From the NCBI RefSeq assembly GCF_035920445.1, contig NZ_CP109162.1:744001-808000 (forward strand): a stretch of DNA of 64,000 nt, written 5' to 3'. Below, in pieces: positions 18,001 to 22,600 of the stretch. The translations under genes were made by a program, and so were the position numbers. Source of the DNA: Nocardia sp. NBC_01730. GTDB lineage: Bacteria; Actinomycetota; Actinomycetes; Mycobacteriales; Mycobacteriaceae. The stretch's first letter is position 1; every line of letters begins with the position of its first letter. The notes under the pieces are model-generated. The model made no database searches, was not told the origin of the DNA, and saw nothing but the letters and a program-made list of their open reading frames with translations.

Positions 18001-19656
18001 AACCGAGTGGACGGGCTGGGTGATCCGGATCGGCCGTTGCCGGATGACCGGGTGTTCGGTCGAGATCCCGGCGGGGCAGACCGGGGCAGTGGTGATGCGG
18101 AGTTGCGCAGGTTGGCGGAGGCCGCCAGAACGGATCCCGAGGCGATCGAGCGGATAGCCGAAGGAATGAGCATCTCGGAACGGATCGGTGGTGTCGCCGA
18201 AGATGCGGATCCGAACGGTGCGGCCATGGCCGCGAACGACGGGACCGGCCTACCGCTGGAGGCATTCGGAACGCTGAGCGGGCATCGGGCGTTGCCTCGG
18301 GATGCGGAGCCGGTGCCACCGGGCCTGATCGGGGTGTTGGTAGGGGTCGGGAGGGATGCGGCGCAGCACGCTACCGTGGTCAGGTCGACCGAGTCGGAGA
18401 TCCCGGGCCGCCGCCGTGCCGAAGTGTGGTTACAGATAGCCGAGTCTTTCGACCCTTCGTCACGCCGATTCGCCCTGGTACACCAGGAGCATCGTCCGAT
18501 GATCGTCGAATTCGACGGTGCTCCGATCGAATTCACTATGAACTATCACAGCACCGATGACGGTGAAGTGTACGGTTCGGTGGAATACCGTGATCTGAGT
18601 CCGGATGATCAGGCGGTCGCGGCGATGTCCGCGCTGATCGACTCTGCGTTGATCCAGGACTTCCCGGGGCAGGAGATCCTGGTCACCGAGCATTTCCCGG
18701 CCTTCCGTCAGCGCCGCCGGCGGACGATAGCCGTCCCTTTCGCCAAGTTCGGGTTTTGGGGTTCCGACGAATCGGGTGGTCTGGCAGTCGATGTGCGGCT
18801 CGATGCGCACGCGCTCGACTCGGCCGAGATACCGCGGTTGGTCGAATTCGGTGCGGACTGGCTGCGGCAGCGGTTGCGGGAATATGGCTGGGCGAACGCT
18901 GATCGTATCGACAAGGCGGTCAGGGAACTGTCAGAGGGGATTTATTTCGCACTGGCCGCGCATGTCCGGCGGATCCAGGTAGAGCTGGGCGTCACCGGCC
19001 GGGATCGTTCGATCCGGGTGTCGATCCTCGATGGTGATCGAGTGGGTGGGATGCCGCTGGTCTCCGGCGACAGCAGATCCATCCAACGCATGTACCCCAC
19101 AGTGGTGCAGTTCGCCGTGGACGTGGCCGACCCTGACGAGGTAGCCGCCGGGTCGGCGGACCCTGCGGCCACAGCGCATCTGGACGAGCTGCTTACTGCT
19201 TCCTATCTGGAAGTGCTGTACCTGGTGAAGTGGCTGCACCTGCACCACGCGGCCTTGACTCACAAGGTCTACCCTCCGGTGGCCGAGGGCGCCGCGCAGG
19301 CATTCGCGCTCGATATCGACGACGACCGCTACCGGCAGCTGCTGACGAGTGATGCGCCCTTGCGACAACTGCACGATGCGGTACTGCGGTTCGTACCGGT
19401 CGGGCTGCCGCCGCAGTCGGTGGGTGCGGTGCTGGTCGCCGACGGCACCGGGATGCTGTCCCTGCCTTTCGAGGAATACCGGTGTTATCGGCACTACGGC
19501 ACTACGGCACTCCGTTCCGGTCGGACGGAGCCGCCCTGGCCGAGATTGCCCGCGTGCTACACCCCCAGCGGCTGCGGGAAATGGCCGACCGATGGCCGTC
19601 CGATGCCCCGGAAGCGGGGCAGCTGCGGGAACTGGCGGATGCCCTGGAAGCGATAG
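1..19656 (+). CDS. Giant multi-domain toxin-like protein, N-terminal part (5' cut by window, 3' frameshifted)
   Basis: The frame is open from base 1, so the true start lies upstream; GTG at 22 is only the first start-like codon. Residue numbers here count from base 22. Modules in order: LacI-like HTH units with hydrophobic stretches near residues 500-520 and 1340-1355; a CdiA_C-like nuclease (about 1502-1628); papain-like Cys-His modules with pairs C1668/H1747, C2964/H3043, C3452/H3550, C3884/H3966, C4704/H4782, C5097/H5204 and C5869/H5948; sigma-factor-like modules (about 2020-2945 and 3210-3340); a kinase-like module (about 4327-4523); and an MFS-like membrane domain (about 5357-5761). Nocardia encodes comparable giant proteins annotated as toxin glutamine deamidase or LacI-type proteins (family knowledge), suggesting a polymorphic toxin or effector; the real function is unknown. 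The frame is broken by an 8-bp duplication at 19493-19508, and the last 50 or so codons to 19656 are out-of-frame sequence. Confidence 0.85.
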   Translation, partial: PEYGELDVDIELTGEVGDRSMTLTFTPAVHRPDKTEFTYTERSGAISVQVNSAPITPVSLGATQNVVTEVGDQDLIAELFGSPRGDTRSLETVTPVDPREVAAIRSRVELRAAARDIAPDVVVRWLAGGGVDLEAAAQLQAAAEEFGYDRVPQLPLWQAVAVDAGVPVQTVLCVQKGIAVQPEIAAAVTEAAEQHGLSLPTAVVVDPEAAKAPYPYATPQEVAAAAGVSVATVQEVVSRQRPVRDLSHRRALTAMLQLGYRERSADPGGVGNGDRVARVAAAAVVSAATVRLFLDGHIGLETPNGGKVFEAIQETANWAPASLDGLAAMIGAGRMFTGLARSSTGDSVSAPAVDHGDGAVEVPAPELTAAEVREGLQEIQRLLGKSKTSVAQQVATAAKVQVEQVANVLAGRLVTTVEEADAAQPEQRIRAVADELGHHRIPGPGTQEAAAWLAGCTTKSVADVRHGQRVSANMEQRVRLAARIVGYPLPDPGQAPDKSPTEPPRKPPGPLGLTFGMTVLATTLLFENRAGGGRRGRRPGPIPAGVGDGSAHTERPVVPARPTLPADPQAVLDQVAGVRIEDMSDAQADQVNRARLALALAQLQQAEPTPENLAVSAELDAWHNRLTVAQRWAAQLTARPPMSGRPPVRLIRFALPGEAGSTILVVGDGMARHWIDMHDAAGPAADSVHRNKARFSPVDPDLARMMTMAAHRLNQGLGGLSVLRFGPAETLADDVAKFVAGHADPVFRPDVLLSARRGAIRQVEDAVRDPRLRNRRVRPVLDNREAADSPWPGAPGQVVAAAMAWIGRPGPVDAAAWQALPPFAHDVLLDPANAKDVHDAATAAGIELPQLPLWTVVGDAAGAPADVVAAAVAGRPVHPQMLGPVLVAAAEFGLELPAVVESETAPEAGPDHITVADVALAAGIDDLELVRRVLTGNELPANQREWLILAAELQLRHKVLPGLLRGLHVGVDELARAAGVLPELATEVLRGEISPLSQQGRPVLDAITDIITRRRLADRAGQAKPAAAGTDAFVGRDGSELPVVGDGTAGVESSQPDPNFEVVFFPETAKANQVAARAGVSLAVVCDLFAGRPVVEAAKQQIVQAAIDLEYPLPLPRFGTEATQAAVAAVAGVDDKSVSTANRGNTIQFQEKQTRIYAAARVLGFELPQLPLWTAIAAKADVPVHVVLSAVEGGPLAPELLQKARTAAQQFGLPLPETVLTTGAAFTVTVEQVATAAGVSSDRVAEVLAQEKLSGNPDQDDSAILAAAVQLGWEAAPTALRKILTNPNLVAALTAEARVQPKQVEKVLDGRSSARSRDGVRVLDVIRLAAYPGSEPGPKTRGSGFGSLMSAIIALPLVAMLAQTGPDGGRDGDSDPIPAVGDGAAENGDPASESTYVLDGDPDALRDMVEEIAPGEAVVVRGMVHTLLGDNEADLAGESADGAQPDTVPPKIAEGAPYSMPRHQVRVEPEPRSHTERLAAAKAALEPTKRSFAYNRDARPAGRPAPVHRNFDETKRLALRRERQAADRLAEYGFEVFQNPEVPGNRNPDLRLGPAAEGRVFDIASPGADSTLRTVLRNIHRKVVAKQQADRIVLNLAATSFDIEELRAALHRSPIAGLKEVLAITRKGRVLRLFPDPNHAGDVLPTDSDLPEPGEASSDATVGYQRVVVDDFGNCGLAGLHFGADELNLPIDLSLLPAFGPDVAKQGLGLELAARAAGAKPQVHGSVDAMAAQVPAAAGAMIGVVKWAGVPAGHLFVMFRDKTGQIWVKERRHNTEQLVEFEEWEHKPTDPELVLGMEFDTEKRAVNPLRPEDPWPAIPGLDTHTFPLWGAPPGAGGPADGVAQPDSESGESAGLSRIPARDDIADIGPTEVAEHDGIYPDVPEVIAEVSNQADPAAVAMIRWALHHDLPALWACLDELPTLTTADLLEDRRGVTSALAELLRARLGLSRSAEPELGGGPITQADVARAAGTTQPLVSDALRGKLRALTQERADRIRATAFVLGYTDPTPTPAVTEGERVYQSDIDEATFADTRQLAAAARAGDEAALDRLVERYRYPVYRWVAGVTGNRTVIDTVVAEALLRIRHGIGTLSASRDVSGWVDSVVTQLLYRQEESEQVFGLRQALETMATTDTQRWVLARADADELHRALSALSPARRAVLLSVIGSAENSHPKALVATARALGMDVDADAVERMVDNTIRQLAATLDAGATDPGDPVSELTDVEALLLLEAVHEHDRAVLEPHIAHLGDIELPFFTLFFDEGATYTEMARRFRLPEDEVVRRLNELARGMVGRLPAGLRDCYPGAGQLRRAEWADVAREAGVDESAVELIFQSRDDQADPATQQRVQAAAQRLGMTRARPAVVLDATTAADLPPIRPPVATIRDAVEPEQLQRREGDLAAIEAAYKKDLTVAVRRLPGQSAQRLARALFVDKLTLDQAAQVFGDAPDELWEQRHRLAALVAAALPGAEQTTDSVRDAASRGASVVASSLPQQTPDGAASYLRADAIENEASDLPVPDSAGDAQVQAFGRLRGRFEATVYRQLVQLTKLPTMARALTQEVFEQARVDPDIDSERSLLAVVDLVFARNSEAVHAEQVKQRILAAFRAGEDVSEVDPRRTALLEADARELVHLLRGISRVRPELRRYFLTGESPAGWSETDPEFPLVSMSLRRIAARLGRALLGESDPAEAEAETTTDPAEPIEQPAAGMSMGQAWAIVENALEFRLATVLDRIADLPPTQKTFAELRLLAGHTVEQVVAETDSGQQAVHTLQQRTILTLAKSVAREADLRPTVHRVLPGGEIRMGEAWAVVEDALENRRHLVLDLIANMPDRLQLFAGLRLLEGMDFEATRQAMGAGRDGVEDLQKRALRGLAAQLSVDNASLSTVWELIRSAVATRRGVVAKLIAQLPARNREYLTLRLLSGLTVEQTIRAMRINKSLAYNLQSRLLRPLVRELFRTTAPQSGGHLELNACVPEVFVQLEREQGPDLVNWSKLGEVTAAGVSGDRIVKALRGHRPVEFRSRQAVAEELKNRKAGATAVVFEEYDGIGMGHALTLVHVGSGRIMVSENGRKKDFVPGRRPAGVTGLWAAVYEDNAAVKFPTVPGWRRRAFPADLRFGRDPQEPGQIPEDPDDAHRSPFDQQVPDPPDSAPGPSRAAQARPELSIPPVAGVEVRADGRRLTWFTVRATDDDGGGGPESGPPPRGGTAAPPAPSVEEAAAVQAAQRGDDIGLAQAREAAAAAVRVDFWQAEVPVPVTVEEVENLSPARQATVLSMVRNQLPEAIRAAMAENLPALLRAIRLLNSPRQREYCTLVFLQGLSEADAVEAMGGEGYRIARVRDHAVARLLELLPVVVDPASEALAAERITAMAASTVDRRRKVTVLDVARRAEVSRRMVYRVLDDDEVAPETAHRVRAAIEELGFVPRSKADPRTAPSSAYQAAADYEPPVEPAIVRAHAGRNQCGRVVLQWLQLVNPDIELPDPEAIALRGLAVTEFVQLAKADVEQLRRFKINRATPGPHKNVLRAFQKLVKNTPEDQREGMSVVVFDGYKTAWDDGVSGHAFRLVYRGGGYHVEDSNAPDSDAFTDVMSREQLDGLTEIWALAFDAKGNAIDFLGDLTEGPRPDFRVGQTGESPASAAEDLPPDTSLDADPALSRWAAEHRRPTPSRGSYLADKITEAQTAEDPKAARKRLQELFWHGIVDRMAEDEDVPNRQVAEQLARRVFYRLFQGRMPEGADAAEWLGTLVEQELARQTTDPAEDAPVDTETFAQAIDLIRWTVHNDPDALRDCLTWFAGEEFVSTDHDRIAVELAALLRDRSSAQQRSAAGAVSAAAVTTRAQVAAAAGVDPATVSRALGVQSALLPEVTVARIQAITDLLGYLPRGRRLPWHLGLGDCAPALVDLAADFVAAAGGQWHGQPIPDPERARVRGLLEAQLVRGVGAEWHKQGFISPAEVVELVAAWGGMVAGTMSFGDKGAHAFGVLEITAEFARRFRHWYPDRDLSRHIGEVLVFERIAGEDHIWIGEQETGRWMRSRAQLGVTAVHGIVFDENGNPEQRFVDDAPRPVLPGRDAPQGWIRGIPEDGLPEQQPDPEPVPPDPPLDPLPEQDGETVDQISGSPPAPEPDGAVGIDALPPVVRRAFDAATKHADEVLVAALLPAGELGVETANRTVAQIQQKVTELLGRHLDAEAAVLRDLVVDEAAARILVDTEVIPALVERFRLAITHIEPAQQYTSEVREALSVVVARALLTVSGASRIGEGIGWVSGNPPRIVVASPLRNQQALLDAVRPGLRQQAQQLGIPIEYVQVRIDEQGQLTLQRVTGTSTPESEPESGLRYYTEAADIAWMNELVDERSFAQKLSEVSYVTGRENLLGGTGAEEVVKLTFDTGLVAVEKTLPSVEQADAEELMSLVFRAAGQPAPEVVRVSDRVVRMEFVPGMNAEEAVRAGNWAERAWVRYYDTPSGRRIGKVDFLIGSSDRFLDTNWRIHERRKDAWPIDNVEVHGRYFNGFVRRFVATATQQPIRHNIPRAELAADRQRIMMLGPEFIRLNRLGWFLTILHNLTVLEANAQDGPEPPRPAGPAEVMAVLERSGDRLIDQLAVASPVVAGWIKTPPTPQRMRQDLARLRRRAAETGYDQTDIVTLDSVVKLYAHAEMQLWSAEDLANSPEVGEQYLELVTQRLDDLKAYSHHQPVPPSGDAAKPAEWIAHDDPGHADDCAQVTLSGLAASLEPGQLDLIALGAPGPAGTAGGRITAAVGFQPPGFASRDAVVAALSWRQAGASAAMFEVYDESGMGHAVRLVHRGNRRIVVVQEGQEDIDFETWAADRPEPTGVWAVVAENRRVVRGVGTKGLPPLPDGRMFGRDRQLTAVPSTGIRDLAHVDVDGLPAAIQSENLASNLYIPQGGTESPPPGPVSSTGSQAAGPEDARTPLQRAAARRRAGLDDAITEGLAANRAATGRPFGDQGRVRLGLDIDRGEARDAVTAAVRAAWSGLPTEARAAVLAVAEKLLPEAEQPPTQLSRVVEALVRHTFRMKDALRDSGVPKDARNLIGAALFDYTKADTKVRDADVRGAAGMQETANREAQRIKRNRWSGRPDERKPRPPEPPWDAYCVALAGQAANDYYFTEHDNQRVVLMPEVAFDSDGAVGTALSWLVGGHIEHVGDGVAGHRAIAIRLLGVDPAEPADHENEAKRQANHGRGMLVVDTYPKRNGDKKQHAHAYFVVDHDGELLKFDRSGNLLGEFDPADAEGLVAHTHVIELGTDGTPTDRFERYLDTPRIPPNVRRWHLDADIGKPWWVPRSRRKQRPDVPGNPPPQAGTPDSGKQRNPAEYSTESPDTRESSAEENESGVEPTGSEDPDKTEPPDGIEGGNESRSLLRLIRTDTEFRLAISGKVGSGIGDTIWESALPLILLENAGPGVAGAVVMTGNLPYLIGAPIAGYFTDFYDIRRIARASVAVGLAAAGTASVALATGTPNLVPILVGTTFLEAGAAVFYTSSISRALKEMVGPSKPMREGLARFNTSNQSITRVAGNGLGPILLGVAPWLPSLVNGLSYGWNAVALSPLREFSTAPKTAGSNALTRLGKSLGEGIRVTRDNPLIQSTTINGALTNLFLGLESLAFASIIVGSDIPSWQQGIALVIPPAGNLIGNAMPSKWLDKLGIETLLTAKLVGLAGTGVVMATTTNPWVAAAGFAGSWAVLGASGVAVSAYRDKVIPNEVYGRASSITTMTTRGAFAVGSLASGVLLDQWGMEPASWSIAAAFSTIAAGSVVRQALRRNQRTARKRVELQSRPADNNGDEPSNALDHGDDAGREVEPDRYLPVTRVLDGVASAGPRIRRGDRPFVFHYRTPGPGSAAVGPGAVPDLAVTRPKPRTPHFEAGHSNDCVPLTFRELEGLHPDARLVNWAALGTVGSAGASGGRIAATLGHRPPGFVGRDAVVAELVGRGVDAVAVVFEIYDDTGMGHAALLVHKGNGKVVVKEGVEENDFDQWRRDRPEPTEIWATLVDERGNRVDGLGDPDRPLPDDRVFGRDPGGADRGSGDAELRRLAEAARTDPEAIERIAEGMSISERIGGVAEDADPNGAAMAANDGTGLPLEAFGTLSGHRALPRDAEPVPPGLIGVLVGVGRDAAQHATVVRSTESEIPGRRRAEVWLQIAESFDPSSRRFALVHQEHRPMIVEFDGAPIEFTMNYHSTDDGEVYGSVEYRDLSPDDQAVAAMSALIDSALIQDFPGQEILVTEHFPAFRQRRRRTIAVPFAKFGFWGSDESGGLAVDVRLDAHALDSAEIPRLVEFGADWLRQRLREYGWANADRIDKAVRELSEGIYFALAAHVRRIQVELGVTGRDRSIRVSILDGDRVGGMPLVSGDSRSIQRMYPTVVQFAVDVADPDEVAAGSADPAATAHLDELLTASYLEVLYLVKWLHLHHAALTHKVYPPVAEGAAQAFALDIDDDRYRQLLTSDAPLRQLHDAVLRFVPVGLPPQSVGAVLVADGTGMLSLPFEEYRCYRHYGTTALRSGRTEPPWPRLPACYTPSGCGKWPTDGRPMPRKRGSCGNWRMPWKR
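430..4000 (+). other. Array of LacI-like HTH modules in the giant protein
   Basis: Segments with the LacI-type HTH pattern (VAxAAGVSxATVxxVL, then a helix ending in LGY or LGF) recur near 650-780, 810-960, 1130-1310, 1330-1470, 2740-2870, 2900-3030, 3200-3330, 3360-3490 and 3690-3830. A special variant beginning LPQLPLW occurs three times, near 450-610, 2545-2700 and 3495-3660. The stretch looks built by internal duplication. Similar single HTH units recur later, next to catalytic modules (about 5875-6020, 10126-10275 and 11488-11634). Whether they bind DNA is unknown. Confidence 0.7.
4525..4905 (+). other. CdiA_C-like tRNA nuclease domain inside the giant protein
   Basis: Residues about 1502-1628 follow the CdiA C-terminal tRNase pattern: a helix with ERQAADRLAEYGFEVFQNP, then GNRNPDLRL, VFDIAS, a helix with RNIHRKVVAKQQADRIVLNL, and a terminal GLKEVLAI plus KGRVLRLFP strand pair. 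In CdiA effectors this fold lies at the extreme C-terminus and cleaves tRNA (family knowledge). Here it is internal, followed at once by the first papain-like module. Confidence 0.65.
4975..5395 (+). other. Papain-like (toxin glutamine deamidase-type) module 1
   Basis: C1668 lies in GNCGLA and H1747 in AGHLFVMF, 79 residues apart, followed by a strand (QIWVKE). This fits the Cys-His pair of the papain-fold toxin/glutamine deamidase family. The third acidic residue is not clearly the family's Asp. Confidence 0.6.
6090..8870 (+). other. Sigma-70-like (region 2 and region 4) modules in the giant protein
   Basis: At 6110-6290 the protein has an ECF sigma region-2 look (ARAGDEAALDRLVERY). Near 6430-6630 comes a region-4 look (LHRALSALSPARRAVLL). 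Near 8125-8350, 8405-8630 and 8650-8870 are three tandem modules of about 75 residues sharing a (M)GxAWxxVExALExR start, a LP/MPxxxxxxAxLRLL core and a closing helix. A related segment recurs at about 9760-10040. The resemblance is to the fold and pattern of sigma factors; a role as real sigma factors is not implied. Confidence 0.55.
8890..9270 (+). other. Papain-like (toxin glutamine deamidase-type) module 2
   Basis: C2964 is in LNACVPEVF and H3043 in GMGHALTLVH, again 79 residues apart. The motif ASGV/ASGVSGDRI-like plus VVFEEYDG is shared with modules 5 and 7, so these three form one subfamily. It ends with TGLWAAVYE. Confidence 0.65.
10366..10830 (+). other. Papain-like (toxin glutamine deamidase-type) module 3
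   Basis: C3452 is in GRNQCGRVVLQWL and H3550 in VSGHAFRLVYRG, followed by an acidic strand (YHVEDSN) that could supply the third catalytic residue. A LacI-like HTH (10126-10275) immediately precedes it. The spacing between Cys and His is 98 residues, longer than in modules 1, 2, 5 and 7. Confidence 0.6.
11650..12160 (+). other. Papain-like (toxin glutamine deamidase-type) module 4
   Basis: C3884 is in LGDCAPALVDL and H3966 in GAHAFGVLE. An HTH unit (TRAQVAAAAGVDPATVSRAL) precedes it, as for module 3. The third catalytic position is unclear. Confidence 0.55.
13000..13590 (+). other. PI3/4-kinase- or HipA-like kinase module in the giant protein
   Basis: K4382 lies in VAVEK, followed by a helix with two Glu (AEEL) and a hinge (RMEFVPG). 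Later comes GKVDFLIGSSDRFLDTNW with D4465 and N4471 spaced as in the catalytic/metal-binding loop (DxLIxNxDRxxxN) of PI3/4-kinase and HipA-type phosphotransferases. The first Asn of that loop is Ser here. Activity is unproven. Confidence 0.45.
14080..14510 (+). other. Papain-like (toxin glutamine deamidase-type) module 5
   Basis: C4704 is in HADDCAQVTL and H4782 in SGMGHAVRLVHRG, 78 residues apart. It shares the GGRI and RDAVVA signatures and the closing EPTGVWAVV with module 7. The position after the His strand reads VVVQEG, with Glu in place of the usual Asp-Gln pair. Confidence 0.65.
15286..15810 (+). other. Papain-like (toxin glutamine deamidase-type) module 6
   Basis: C5097 is in DAYCVALAGQ and H5204 in QHAHAYFVVDHDG, followed by LLKFDRSGN, whose Asp could complete a triad. 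It resembles other actinobacterial papain-fold toxins more than modules 1-5 do. Confidence 0.6.
15991..17303 (+). repeat. Large direct repeat, copy 1, encoding an MFS transporter-like domain
   Basis: This segment matches 21390-22702 in the same orientation at about 98% identity (a few tens of differences by eye). It encodes a charged linker followed by a membrane domain of roughly 10-12 helices with the MFS look (start ISGKVGSGIGDTIW, GYFTDFYDIRR loop, late GRASSIT and GVLLDQWG). An MFS-type membrane domain inside a toxin-like polyprotein is unusual. A further short match follows (17305-17384 with 23212-23293). Confidence 0.85.
17596..18060 (+). other. Papain-like (toxin glutamine deamidase-type) module 7
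   Basis: C5869 is in HSNDCVPLTF and H5948 in TGMGHAALLVHKG, 79 residues apart. Highly similar in layout to module 5 (GGRIAATLG, RDAVVAELV, RPEPTEIW). Confidence 0.65.
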
Positions 19657-22600
19657 CTACCCGGAATTCACACCGGCTGATTCCCATGCTGCTGCGGCAC
19701 GCCCCGATGACTATGTGGCAACCAGCGTCTGCCCGCCGCTACGACTCCGGTTGGGCAACAGAGGTATCCGCCGATCCGGTCAACTTGAACCGGGGATTGA
19801 GCACCGGGAATGTCAACGAACAACGCCGGAAGATGCAGCAGGTGCAGGCTCGCGATCTCATCCGGGACACCCCTGACCCGTTCGACACCCGCACCGATCA
19901 GGGGCAGCTGCTTTCGTCGACGCGTTATAGCCCGCTCCGTTTCGGGTACTCGACGGTGTTGCAGGCGGCGAAGTGGCTGATCATGAACCGGCTGTATGCC
20001 CGGCACGACGGGCTGCTGCTGGTGTCGAAATTCCAGTACGACCGGTCGTACTACACCACTGCCTTGACCGGCTCCGACCCCCGGCTGCAGAAGGCGCTCC
20101 GCAAAGACTCGCTGCTGAAAACCCTGTTCGGTATGTACTCGGCCTTGTCCACCGGGGAGTACCACGAGAATTCCATTGCTGTGAACCGGGCTCATTTTGT
20201 GCCGGTGCGCAACCTCGCGGGACAGCCCGAGGTTCTGATGATGTCGCTCGATGAATACCTGTTCCACGAGCAGCACGGCGAACCACACACGGCAGGCGAC
20301 GAGGCCGTCGCGGCCGTCGCGGTCTGGCTGCGTGTCGAGCTGATGGTGGACCTGTCGCACAGACTGAAACGGGACGACCATCCGATGCGACCGTTCCTGG
20401 AGATGGCGATCGGCTTCGCCGAAGAACTTGCTGCATACCGGAATTCCGGAGCGGTCGGTGCCGGATTGGCGACGCCGGCGCCGGTGGGCGACTGGCCGTG
20501 GACGATACCTCCGCAACCGCGGAAGCCGCGGCGGGAGTTGACCCTGCCTGTGTCCGAACTGCCCGCGGAGCAACCCCCGGTCACAAACAGGCGACCGGTC
20601 CGGCCCACGCCTCGACCGGTCGACCCGCCTGTCGTTCCTTTTGCGCCTGAACACGTCCGGATGTCACGCCTGCCCGCGAGTTCCGCGATAACCGATATCG
20701 GGGCGGACAACCCGTTGCTCAACGACCCCTCTGGTGCCGTGGCGGTATCCGACGGGGCCGCCGCACCGCCGCCGGGGCGTCGCCGCGCCGATGGTCCGCT
20801 GATCTGTGCCCCACTGGTGCAGCGGGTTTCGATAGATGTCATGGGGGATGCCGGTGCGTACATCAAGCCTGCTTCGATCCGCGACCAGCAGGTGCGCACT
20901 CGTGGTGTTTCGGATACCGAGTTTGCGAAGACCTATGACGCGCACTGGTGCAACGAACCGTTCGGCGCCGGCTCGGAGGGACTGCAAGCCGTGCTGGACG
21001 CGGTAGGCAGTGTCGACCCGGAGACCGGCGCTGAAATCCAGATGGTCGTAGGGGTGGTGAATTACGGCGACGGCAATGGTCATGCATTCATCGGGATGGT
21101 GGTCACCGAGAAGCTCTTGGAGAAATGGCCGCACCTGCGTCCGTGGCTGGGCCAGACGGTGGTCTACGACCCTGGCTACCCCGAGGAGCAGCGGTGGATC
21201 TGCGGCCCGGAGAACCTGACTCGGTGGGCTGACACTGCCGGTGTCAGTGTGCAGCAGGTCGACGGGCTCCTGGTGGGCGAGGATGGTCCGTTGCGTCGGC
21301 TGCGTGGTGCCGAACCGCGCCGCATCGGCGTACGTCGGATCGGAGCCCGCCGTGACGGTATCGGCCCGGAGCAAGACCCGGAACCCGATCGGGAGTCGTC
21401 CGCGGAGGAGAACGAATCCGGTGTCGAGCCAACCGGATCCGAGGATCCCGACAAAACGGAACCGCCGGACGGCATCGAAGGCGGCAATGAGAGCCGATCA
21501 CTGCTGCGCCTGATTCGCACCGACACCGAGTTCCGCCTGGCGATCAGCGGCAAGGTCGGCTCAGGAATCGGAGACACGATCTGGGGATCGGCGCTGCCTC
21601 TGATCTTGCTGGAGAATGCCGGACCGGGGGTGGCGGGTGCCGTTGTCATGACCGGCAACCTGCCGTACCTCATCGGCGCGCCGATCGCGGGATATTTCAC
21701 CGACTTCTACGACATCAGGCGGATCGCACGGGCCAGCGTGGCCGTGGGGTTGGCGGCAGCAGGCACAGCGAGCGTCGCCCTGGCGACGGGAACTCCGAAT
21801 CTCGTCCCTGTACTCGTCGGTACAACATTCCTGGAGGCAGGCGCCGCCGTCTTCTACACCAGCAGTATCAGTCGGGCGCTCAAGGAAATGGCCGGTCCCT
21901 CGAAGCCGATGCGAGAAGGGATGGCCCGCTTCAATTCCTCTTATCAGAGCATCGTCCGAGTGGCGGGAAATGGGTTAGGACCCGTTCTGCTAGGAGTGGC
22001 CCCATGGCTGCCCTCCCTGGTAAATGGGTTGTCATACGGGTGGAACGCGGTGGCATTGTCGCCGTTGCGAGAGTTCTCTACCGCGCCCAAAACTGCTGGG
22101 TCGAATGCTTTGACCCGGCTGGGCAAGTCACTCGGCGAAGGCATCCGTGTAACCCGCGACAACCCCCTGATCCAAAGTGCGACCATTAACGACGCGCTCA
22201 CCAATCTCTTTCTGGGGTTGGAGTCGCTCGCCTTCGCATCAATAATCGTAGGCTCCGATATTCCGTCGTGGCAGCAGGGAGTAGCCCTCGTGATCCCACC
22301 TGCCGGGAACTTGATCGGAAACAGAATGCCCAGTAAATGGTTGGACAAACTCGGCATTGAGACCCTGCTCACCGCCAAATTGGTGGGCTTGGCTGGGACC
22401 GGTGTGGTGATGGCAACCACTACCAACCCCTGGGTGGCTGCGGCAGGGTTTGCCGGTAGCTGGGCAGTTCTGGGGGCGAGTGGTGTAGCTGTCAGTGCCT
22501 ATCGGGACAAGGTGATCCCGAATGAAGTGTACGGGCGAGCGCGCTCCATCACGACCATGACGACCAGGGGTGCGTTCGCGGTGGGCAGTCTGGCCAGTGG

